This document shows, in pieces, positions 20,413-27,026 of a DNA stretch of 27,026 bases. Both the position numbers and the translations under genes were made by a program. The notes under the pieces were generated by a model. The model did no database searches. It was not told the origin of the DNA and saw nothing but the letters and a program-made list of their open reading frames with translations. Position 1 is the stretch's first letter. Each line of letters starts with the position of its first letter. Origin of the DNA: a virus; IMG/VR virus record IMGVR_UViG_3300043409_001009, positions 1 through 27,026 of that record; one strand, written 5' to 3'.

Positions 20413-20705
20413 GACACCTTAAGAAATCCGTAGGCGAAATACTCGAAACGATGGATTCAGATGAGCTAACGGATTGGATGGCTTTCGCCAGGATAGAACC
20501 GCTGGACGGATACCGCAACGATATTAATTTTGCGAGTCTGCAAAGTTTGCTTGGAAATTGCAACCGAGGATCTAGCCAAAAAGCTTTTACCATCGAGGAC
20601 TTTTTGCCGGATTATTTCAAAGAAAATAAGCCGGAACAAACTCCTGAAGACATGGAACGAAGCTTATTAGCATGGGTCAAAGCCGCAGGCGGAGAAATTA
20701 AATAA
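20370..20705 (+). CDS. Tail assembly chaperone, T-type frameshift extension
   Basis: Reached by -1 slippage at 20370, it adds about 111 residues (from LREQPAKRFLFRLAGHLKK onward) to the upstream chaperone. The segment TMDSDELTDWMAFARIEPLDGYRNDINFASL is the usual T-region signature. It has no ribosome binding site of its own before 20397, so it is made only as a fusion. It binds the tape measure protein and helps tube assembly. It ends one base before the tape measure ATG. Confidence 0.88.
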   Translation, partial: LREQPAKRFLFRLAGHLKKSVGEILETMDSDELTDWMAFARIEPLDGYRNDINFASLQSLLGNCNRGSSQKAFTIEDFLPDYFKENKPEQTPEDMERSLLAWVKAAGGEIK

Positions 20706-20706
20706 C

Positions 20707-22572
20707 ATGGCGACATCAATTTCTAAAACAAGCGTCGCTGTTGGCATGGATGCCAGTGCCTTCAAAACAGGCGCGGAATCGCTCAAAGGCTACTTTAAAG
20801 ACATTGGAGCCACCGCAGGAAAATTAGTTGGTGTATTAGGCCTTGCAACGCTTTCTATTGGCGGAATCAAGGCAGGCATTGAAGGAAGCCTTGGCAAAGT
20901 TATTGCATTTGAAAAAACGCAAGCAATTCTTGAAGCCATTGGCAAAACGGCAGGCGACTCCAAAGAATCCGTAGCAAATCTAGTAAGTACGCTTTCAACG
21001 ATCACCGGACGAAATGACGAGTCCGGAAAAGCCTTGGGTGACATGGCCAGAAAGATGATGTCGATTGGATTTTCCGCAGCGGAAACGGAAAAGATGGTAA
21101 GTAGTTTCTACAAAGCTGCAAAGGCTTCGCCTGCCGAAATCGGAGAAACCTACAGCACACTTGAAAAGATGGCTCTTAATCTAGACGAGTTTGGATTTGT
21201 TTCGTTGAAGCAGTACAAGGCAGTGGCGCAGCTCGGCATTCCAATCATGGAAATCTTAGCTAAGAAAATTTCTGAAATGAGAGGCGTTGTAGTAACTGCG
21301 GAGGATGTTGCAGCGCAATTGAAACTTTCTCAGCAAACTGGCGGAGCAAGCGGCATAACAACACAAGAGCAATTGGTAGTTTTGTCAGGCCTCGGCGATT
21401 CTGAATTAGTTCAGGCACAGATTGCAGCAGTTGGAAACACTTTCGCAGGCAGCATGAAGAAATCCAAGGAAGAAATTTCTTTGATGTTCTTTGAAATTGG
21501 TAAGGCGATCAACGCCTTCTTTGGTGGTACCAAAACTTATGTTGCCATCTTCAAGACAATCACCGCAGGCGTGAAACTAGCGCGCGAGCAAGTGGAGCTT
21601 TTAACTTTGGTGTTTGCCAACAATCGGCAATGGATAGATGATTTTAAGAACGGCATTGATATTTTAGTGGTTGCCTTCTTCCGTGGCTTTGAAGTCATGG
21701 GCCAGCAGTTAATGGAATCGAAGAGGCTTGTTGGAGAATGGTTTGATACTTGGAAAAACAACAACTCTGTCGCAAGCAAACTAGACGAAGCCGCAGGCAA
21801 GACGAATATAATGACGGAACTTTTCAAAGGCTTTGGCGAATACATGACCGATTTCGCAAGCAACTTTGAAGCCATCTTTGAAGTTTGGAATGTCATCCTC
21901 GATTCCTTTGGCGATGGCGTGGAAAATGTAACAAATATTTGGGAAGGAATGTACGAAATCCTTCAAACGATCAAGACCGCAGCGCAAGTAGGATTTTTGG
22001 CGATTGCTGAAATTGGCATTAATTCCATGAATGGAATTCTCGCAGTGTTCGAGGAAATTGCAGACTTTACGCAAAAATGGATTGATAAGTTTACTTATGG
22101 ATTATCAGCAATTGCCGAGGCTTTAGGAATAGTAAATAAAGGAACGACAGACGCAGCGATGGCGCAAGACAGAGGCAGAGCCGGAACGAACTTAGGCCGA
22201 ATCGGAACGGAAGGCATGGCAGAAGGCCGCGCACAAATTCAGGCGCAGGCCGAAGAAGAACGGCGCGCAAGAATCAAAATGTACAACGAACGAAAACTTG
22301 GATTGGCTAAAGACAAGCCAGACGCAGAAAATCCAGATTTTGCCAGAGGTAAAGGCGGCGCAGCAGGCGCACAGCTCGCAGCTCCTACGCTGTTGACCGC
22401 AGGCGGAACGGAAGAATATAAGCTAATCATGGAAAGAAACAATTCAAAGCTTCAGGATGGCAAAGAAAAAACAGATGCAATCCTTAAGGATCAACTTGCC
22501 TGTCTAAACGAACTAGTTATGAACAAGCCAGGACGGCCAAACACAAACACAATCGCTTTAATCGCAAGGTAA
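20707..22572 (+). CDS. Tape measure protein (short)
   Basis: 621 residues, small for a tape measure protein. The N-terminus (TSVAVGMDASAFKTGAESLKGYFKDIG) and the glycine/hydrophobic helix (GKLVGVLGLATLSIGGIKAGIEG) are typical, followed by long helical stretches. Hydrophobic helices occur around residues 190-350 and 420-470. The tail ends with a charged segment (QAQAEEERRARIKMYNERK). Tail length follows protein length, so a short tail of roughly 90 nm would be expected (family rule of about 0.15 nm per residue). Confidence 0.9.
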   Translation: MATSISKTSVAVGMDASAFKTGAESLKGYFKDIGATAGKLVGVLGLATLSIGGIKAGIEGSLGKVIAFEKTQAILEAIGKTAGDSKESVANLVSTLSTITGRNDESGKALGDMARKMMSIGFSAAETEKMVSSFYKAAKASPAEIGETYSTLEKMALNLDEFGFVSLKQYKAVAQLGIPIMEILAKKISEMRGVVVTAEDVAAQLKLSQQTGGASGITTQEQLVVLSGLGDSELVQAQIAAVGNTFAGSMKKSKEEISLMFFEIGKAINAFFGGTKTYVAIFKTITAGVKLAREQVELLTLVFANNRQWIDDFKNGIDILVVAFFRGFEVMGQQLMESKRLVGEWFDTWKNNNSVASKLDEAAGKTNIMTELFKGFGEYMTDFASNFEAIFEVWNVILDSFGDGVENVTNIWEGMYEILQTIKTAAQVGFLAIAEIGINSMNGILAVFEEIADFTQKWIDKFTYGLSAIAEALGIVNKGTTDAAMAQDRGRAGTNLGRIGTEGMAEGRAQIQAQAEEERRARIKMYNERKLGLAKDKPDAENPDFARGKGGAAGAQLAAPTLLTAGGTEEYKLIMERNNSKLQDGKEKTDAILKDQLACLNELVMNKPGRPNTNTIALIAR

Positions 22573-22576
22573 AATA

Positions 22577-23572
22577 ATGTCAATCACAGATGTAAAAGAA
22601 ACTTTCGGAAATCGCACACTGGCACAAGATAGTAAATATCAAGTGACGATCAATCGGCAGTTCCGCGTAATTAGCGACATCATTAACGAGTTGATGGTAA
22701 ATGTTACGCAGGCCGAAGGCATACCGGCAATGTTTGACGCTCATCCGGAATATGAAACTGCGGTAATGGTTGGGGCCAGCGCAAAGCAAGATTCCAGCGA
22801 ACCACGCTCTTGGCTGGTCGATTGTAATTACAGCACGAATCCAGACGCAGCGAGTCCAAACGGAGCCGGTGGCAGCACAGAACAATCGCCAGAGGTGCAG
22901 AGCCAGCAAAAAGGCAGCGAGCCAGCAAACAGAATAGAAAATCCTTTGGAACGCCCTGCCGATATCCAATTATCTACCGGCTTTCAAAGCTATGTTCTCG
23001 AAAAGAGTTTTTCACCGAATGCAACGAAAGTTTGCAACACCGCTGGCGAAATGTTTTCAACGCCTTTGATGTTTCGCTTTCCATTCCTTATCGTTAATTG
23101 CTCAAGGAATGTTTTAAACTTCAATATCTCGAATCTTAACTATTATGTTGATCGCACGAATAACGCTAGCGTAACGCTCTTTGGAGGCAACACCGGCATT
23201 GCTTCCAAGACGATAGGCGCAGGCGATTTATTAATAGAGAACATTTCAGCGAACCGAGTCCTTGAAAACAATGTTTCTTATTGGCGCGTGGCGATGGTGC
23301 TTCATGTTATCGTTCCGAACTCTTGGAGCAATCTACCGGAAAACGCTTCGCCAGGCTTTGACGCTCGGCTAAGAAATGTAGGATTCAACGCAAGGATTTC
23401 AGGAGCTAATCCAGCACTCGCGCCAATTACACCAGGCGCAAAGGTGCCTTCTGACTTAGACGAAACCGGCTATAAGCTTGGTGAAGTCGATCCGATTTAT
23501 TTAAAGTTTAATGTGCATCCAAGAGCAAACTTAGCTTGGGTCAATAAATTTTTATCGCTCGGAGCGTTTTAA
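22577..23572 (+). CDS. Tail-associated structural protein, unknown
   Basis: 331 residues, not a named family. The N-terminus (QVTINRQFRVISDIINELMVNVTQAEGIPAMFDAHPEYETAVMVGASAKQD) is followed by a flexible S/P/G/Q-rich linker at about 95-130, then a beta-rich domain. Such proteins sit right after the tape measure in phages of similar host type, where distal tail or tail tip proteins belong. The linker separates two domains, perhaps a tail-attached and a peripheral part. Function inferred from position only. Confidence 0.6.
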   Translation: MSITDVKETFGNRTLAQDSKYQVTINRQFRVISDIINELMVNVTQAEGIPAMFDAHPEYETAVMVGASAKQDSSEPRSWLVDCNYSTNPDAASPNGAGGSTEQSPEVQSQQKGSEPANRIENPLERPADIQLSTGFQSYVLEKSFSPNATKVCNTAGEMFSTPLMFRFPFLIVNCSRNVLNFNISNLNYYVDRTNNASVTLFGGNTGIASKTIGAGDLLIENISANRVLENNVSYWRVAMVLHVIVPNSWSNLPENASPGFDARLRNVGFNARISGANPALAPITPGAKVPSDLDETGYKLGEVDPIYLKFNVHPRANLAWVNKFLSLGAF

Positions 23573-24490
23573 ATGGAAAATGTTTCGTTCACTTTTGAAG
23601 ATGCTCAAAGAATTTCAAATACTGTTTTGGCGCAGGAGCGCAGCAAATACGCTGTAAAGCCGGTTGACCTTACCAGTCAAGCCGATGAACTTGTAATAAT
23701 CAATGTAACGGCAACGACTAAATTTGCAGACGGAACGCAAGACGGCAACCTAAGTTTCTGGAATGAAATAACGCACTTATACGCTGCTTATGATCCAGTT
23801 CAAACGGTACGAGTACGAGCAGCAAACACAGCGGACACACTTCCAACAGGCTATGTTTTCGCAAGGTTTCAAGGTGTGACATCGAGGAGCGGTGTTGTAG
23901 GGCCGTTGTATATTGCTGTTACGGTTCGACCTTCCGGTGGCTCCGCTACGATTGAAGTGGTTACGGATGTTATTTGCACTCCGACAGGAATAGAAGTTTC
24001 AACGGTTACGCTCTCAGGCGCAGATTATGACAACGCAGTAATCAGGCAATTCTTATCTTTATCCGATGTTACTCCAGCAAGTTACCTTGGCAACCAAGGC
24101 CGAGTAGTAAAGGTAAACGACGCAGCTACTGCGCTGGAATTTGGCGGAATAGGTGAAGGGCCAACCTATACCACCTTTATCGCTCTTAGTGATTCGCCTG
24201 CGACTTATGGAAGTGGTAGCACCTACTACAGCTTAACAGTCAATAGCGCAAATTCTGCAATAGTTTTTTCGGCAAATAATGTAACAACGACAAACAGCCT
24301 GACCGGCGGAGGCAATCCAAATTCGCCAGCCTGGACAGCGTTGAAGCTGGTGAACGACACGGCAACGCCTGGCAATAATAAGTATTACGGCACCAATGGA
24401 AGCGGTACTAGGGGTTGGCAATCTATTCAGGCAATGCTTGACGCAATCACAGACCTTACCGCAAGAATCGTAGTGTTGGAAGGTGCATAA
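23573..24490 (+). CDS. Tail fibre or tip structural protein
   Basis: 305 residues, beta-rich. A phage fibre motif, FLSLSDVTPASYLGNQGRVVKVNDAATALEFG (around residue 160), is followed by a variant copy, FIALSDSPATYGSGSTYYSLTVNSANSAIVF (around residue 200). This internal duplication is typical of host-interaction fibres. The C-terminus ends in a short helix. It begins on the base after the previous stop and overlaps the next by one base. Confidence 0.65.
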   Translation: MENVSFTFEDAQRISNTVLAQERSKYAVKPVDLTSQADELVIINVTATTKFADGTQDGNLSFWNEITHLYAAYDPVQTVRVRAANTADTLPTGYVFARFQGVTSRSGVVGPLYIAVTVRPSGGSATIEVVTDVICTPTGIEVSTVTLSGADYDNAVIRQFLSLSDVTPASYLGNQGRVVKVNDAATALEFGGIGEGPTYTTFIALSDSPATYGSGSTYYSLTVNSANSAIVFSANNVTTTNSLTGGGNPNSPAWTALKLVNDTATPGNNKYYGTNGSGTRGWQSIQAMLDAITDLTARIVVLEGA

Positions 24491-25905
24491 TGGAACTGGC
24501 AACAACGATCACAGGATATAGCCAGCAATCTATTTACGCTTCTAATATAAATCTGTCTACCAATGTAATTACATTTTCAATTTCAAATGCAACAGCAGAA
24601 TACTTGCCAAATATTTACAAGGTGTTTTTTAAAGAAATTACTTTAAAGCCTTTACCAACTAACATTGCATCTAATGAAGTTTATTTTCTTAGAAAAATCA
24701 ACAGCACAACTTGCAAACTTTACACCAGCGAAGCAGACGCATTAGCGCAGACCAACGCCGTAGACTGGACTAGCGAAAATGTCGCAAGTGTTAGCACTTA
24801 TTTTGCCATGTATTACCTCAGCAAGAAATACAGCATTTCCGAATGTATCGAATTAGGCGCAGCAGATGTAGAGGATATTATTTGTTGTCCGCCACCAGTT
24901 GCAATGCACGAATTTTTACCATCAACGGCAACAATCACAAAGGCGGATTCAAGCACCGTTACCGCAACAATATACGCAGATCCGTACAACCAAGAATTTA
25001 TGTTTCTTTATAATTTCTTTTACAATTACACCAGCGATTTGCCAATGGCTTGGACTGGATATTATTACGAGCCTCAAGGAACATTTGAAGTAGTTCGAGT
25101 TTATTTAATTAGAGGATCAGAAGGCTTTACTGTTTATGTCACTGTCCACACACCGACGGCAACAAGGACATTTACTTCTCGAACTGGGGTTGTTTACGGG
25201 TCTGGCGCACTTTCTGAATCTATACCTGAAGCAAACATTCAAAGTTCTATAGTAGTTACCGAGTATTTTGCATCCTCTCCGCCACCTACACTCGAACAGT
25301 GGACGGTAAATTTTAGCGTACCTTTCGAGCTACCTTCTACGCTTTCGCTATCTATGACAGGGGCAAAGTTTAAAAATGTAACTCAAACGGTAGTAGGTGG
25401 CGTAGTAACAGCCACAGCGACAAATGATATTAGCCTTGGCAATATCAGCGTTACGCTAACCTATGACTCAGAATCAGGCTATTGGTTTGGGCCTTTGGAA
25501 AATTACTACAACATTCCAGGCAGATTACATATGCAATCACATTTTTTTGATGCAGCGCCAAAATGGAACGCTGCAAACGGAAATTATAACAACAAACTAG
25601 ATATTGATCACGCTGCTATTATTGGCTCAAATAATGGGTTACCGATGCAAGTAAAACCAACTATTAAAGTAAACGACAGCGGCACTCTTTATATTGATGA
25701 AGACTCGGCAGGAAGCAGATTTTACATTAGATACAGCACCTACAAGCGAGCCAGAAAAGGACTTAATTTTGAATACGATTCTACGGCGTGGCCTTATGGC
25801 GGATCAATAGGCTCAAACGATTCGCAAGTATATCACTTTTTTAACTCAAACACATATTGGGTCGAATCAACAAATGTCACGATAACTGGCGGAACACTAC
25901 CTTAG
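24490..25905 (+). CDS. Structural protein of the tail, unknown
   Basis: 471 residues rich in S, T, N and Y, of all-beta appearance, without recognised motifs. A CC pair in IICCPPPVAM near residue 132 is unusual for the region. The C-terminal third (WFGPLENYYNIPGRLHMQSHFFDAAPKWN...) looks like a separate compact domain. The TAATG overlap with the previous gene puts it in the same operon. It is probably a fibre, tip or receptor-binding component. Confidence 0.55.
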   Translation: MELATTITGYSQQSIYASNINLSTNVITFSISNATAEYLPNIYKVFFKEITLKPLPTNIASNEVYFLRKINSTTCKLYTSEADALAQTNAVDWTSENVASVSTYFAMYYLSKKYSISECIELGAADVEDIICCPPPVAMHEFLPSTATITKADSSTVTATIYADPYNQEFMFLYNFFYNYTSDLPMAWTGYYYEPQGTFEVVRVYLIRGSEGFTVYVTVHTPTATRTFTSRTGVVYGSGALSESIPEANIQSSIVVTEYFASSPPPTLEQWTVNFSVPFELPSTLSLSMTGAKFKNVTQTVVGGVVTATATNDISLGNISVTLTYDSESGYWFGPLENYYNIPGRLHMQSHFFDAAPKWNAANGNYNNKLDIDHAAIIGSNNGLPMQVKPTIKVNDSGTLYIDEDSAGSRFYIRYSTYKRARKGLNFEYDSTAWPYGGSIGSNDSQVYHFFNSNTYWVESTNVTITGGTLP

Positions 25906-25908
25906 AAA

Positions 25909-25924
25909 ATTAAGATTGCTTAAT
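25909..25924. repeat. Short inverted repeat after the structural gene
   Basis: ATTAAG (25909-25914) and CTTAAT (25919-25924) flank ATTG, just after the stop codon at 25903-25905. No T-run follows, so it is weak as a terminator. It separates this gene from the next by a 73-base gap. Confidence 0.3.
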
Positions 25925-25978
25925 CTCTTGCGTGGATTAGAATAACTGAATAGTAAAACACTCTCAAAAGGACTTGAT

Positions 25979-26326
25979 ATGCCAGCAGGAACTTACAATT
26001 TTTTGGCAGAACAAGGCGCAACGCTAGAGCGTACCATCCTTTACACCGACGCTGACGAGGTCGAAACCGATTTGACCGGCTTTACCGCAGCAATGCAAGT
26101 ACGACCAACCGCAGCGAGCGCAACCGTCATCTTAGAACTCACCACCGAAAACACACGAATTACGCTTGGCGGTGCCGCTGGAACTGTGGATTTACTCGTT
26201 GACGCTGCCACGATGGAGGCGATTACGCCTGGTAAATACTTCTACGATCTCGAACTTTACACCGGCTCAACGGTGATCAGACTCATCGAAGGCACCTTTA
26301 CCGTGAAAGCGGAGGTGACCAGATAA
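25979..26326 (+). CDS. Tail/baseplate Ig-like accessory protein
   Basis: 115 residues. EQGATLERTILYTDADEVETDLTGFTAAMQVRPTA...ITLGGAAGTVDLLVDAATMEAITPGKYFYDLELYTGSTVIRLIEGTFTVKAEVTR is a small beta-sandwich pattern common among siphophage tail proteins upstream of fibres. AAAAGGA precedes the ATG, and the next gene starts at a TAATG junction. The exact job is unknown; it may join fibre and tail tip. Confidence 0.7.
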   Translation: MPAGTYNFLAEQGATLERTILYTDADEVETDLTGFTAAMQVRPTAASATVILELTTENTRITLGGAAGTVDLLVDAATMEAITPGKYFYDLELYTGSTVIRLIEGTFTVKAEVTR

Positions 26327-27026
26327 TGGCCGACATTGTAGTTGTAACAGAATCTGGTATCGTCACAGTTTCGCAAGGCGAAACGCTGGTAACCGTCTAC
26401 GATGGCCGTGGCTTTAAAGGTGATCCAGGCGACTCCTTCGATCAGACTTTAAACACAGTGGATGCAGTGGAGTTTGCTGGCTTGATTAATAACGGCCTGA
26501 CCTTTCCAACGGCAGACGGCACCGCAGGGCAAGTAATCGAAACAGACGGCGCGGGAGTCCTCTCGTTTGTTACGCCTAGTGGCGGTGATTTTCTGCCTCT
26601 CGCTGGCGGCACGATGACCGGCAATATTGTTTTTGATGGCACCTCGGGGCAATTCATCGGCAAGGGAACCTTCGACACCGCACGAAGCGGCAACTATGGC
26701 ATCTCAATCGTTTGTTCGGTAGGGTACGAATTTAACTGGCAAGCTGGCTGGCTGGTAACTACAGAACAAAGCTCGGCAACACCACGACCTCTTTACCTGG
26801 ACTCGCTCGCTGGCACTACCTTAAGATCATGGGATTCTTCAAAATCGACAGGAACGGAAGTTACGCATTTAGGAATTACTTTCGCAGATACCACGGTGCA
26901 GACCACAGCATACACCGGAGGCGCAGGCGTTTCCTCGCTCACCGCAGGCACCGGCATTTCACTAGATGTTACCACCGGCGATATCACCGTCACAAACTCC
27001 GAGCCAGATCAGACGGTAACGCTGAC
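26326..27026 (+). CDS. Tail fibre-like protein, partial at window end
   Basis: Open from ATG 26326 to the right edge, 233 codons seen without stop. GRGFKGDPGD near residue 30 is collagen-like. FLPLAGGTMTGNIVFDGTSG near residue 90 is the well-known phage fibre repeat signature. A later SLTAGTGISLDVTTGDITVTNS segment is also typical of fibres. It should be a trimeric fibre for host contact. The C-terminal receptor-binding part is missing from the window. Confidence 0.88.
   Translation, partial: MADIVVVTESGIVTVSQGETLVTVYDGRGFKGDPGDSFDQTLNTVDAVEFAGLINNGLTFPTADGTAGQVIETDGAGVLSFVTPSGGDFLPLAGGTMTGNIVFDGTSGQFIGKGTFDTARSGNYGISIVCSVGYEFNWQAGWLVTTEQSSATPRPLYLDSLAGTTLRSWDSSKSTGTEVTHLGITFADTTVQTTAYTGGAGVSSLTAGTGISLDVTTGDITVTNSEPDQTVTL

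Noticed and set aside
20397-20705. Independent gene starting at TTG 20397
   Set aside because: The frame is reached by the -1 frameshift at 20364-20370 and has no ribosome binding site of its own.
1-27026. CRISPR array, transposon or diversity-generating retroelement
   Set aside because: No regularly spaced long repeats, no transposase or reverse transcriptase motifs and no template/variable repeat pair were seen.

Overview
The window is the genome of a temperate tailed phage (or prophage) with HK97-type head genes and a siphovirus-like tail. It reads from the integration and regulation region through replication and recombination to packaging, head and tail. One strand carries every gene except a small HTH gene at 1932-2117. 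The base composition is AT-leaning and similar throughout, and most genes touch or overlap (ATGA or TAATG junctions) behind AAGGAGG-type ribosome binding sites. The likely host is a member of the Planctomycetota. This is inferred from the integrase N-terminus (a short basic start followed by a YLGEWGSP-like segment) and from its NQLRHAAAT / ILGH box, which resemble integrases common in that phylum. No host gene could be used to confirm it.

Layout. 1-112: possible 3' end of an upstream gene. 113-609: non-coding, rich in short direct and inverted repeats, probably integrase or regulator binding DNA. 610-1653: tyrosine integrase. 1654-1931: more repeats, a strong terminator and a GTAAC palindrome. 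1932-3503: regulatory block with a leftward MerR/excisionase-like HTH, a divergent control region with a 13-bp repeat, a winged-helix-like protein, an unknown protein and a second excisionase-like HTH. 3493-3598: branched RNA element. 3621-5583: a phage-encoded CsrA (57 residues), an unknown protein, a Sak4-like RecA-fold ATPase and its SSB-like partner. 5596-5678: second branched RNA element. 5698-8044: small protein, ParB-DNA methyltransferase fusion, putative PD-(D/E)XK nuclease and an unknown protein. 8034-9809: replication initiator gene with an embedded, helically phased GCGTTAC iteron array and purine-rich tract (probable origin), then two zinc-finger proteins. 9871-11821: small accessory genes, a DUF6378-like protein, a DUF1064 nuclease, an HTH+GIY-YIG protein and an HNH endonuclease.

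11822-12025 is a non-coding gap that could hold the packaging site. 12026-17676: small and large terminase, portal, prohead protease and major capsid protein. The capsid gene has its own promoter-like sequence and a terminator/anti-hairpin leader. 17754-19586: head-tail connector, head closure, gp10-like protein and tail terminator. 19591-20705: tail tube and the tail assembly chaperone pair, joined by a classical A-AAA-AAC -1 frameshift site with a stem-loop. 20707-22572: a short tape measure protein. 22577-27026: tail tip, fibre and other structural proteins, the last running off the window. No lysis genes were seen, so they probably lie beyond the right edge.

The least expected features are csrA; the recurring layout of hairpin plus U-tract directly before a ribosome binding site (3.5, 5.6, 16.3 and 17.7 kb); the iteron origin inside the replication gene; and a second tier of nucleases (PD-(D/E)XK, GIY-YIG, HNH) with a methyltransferase in the early region.
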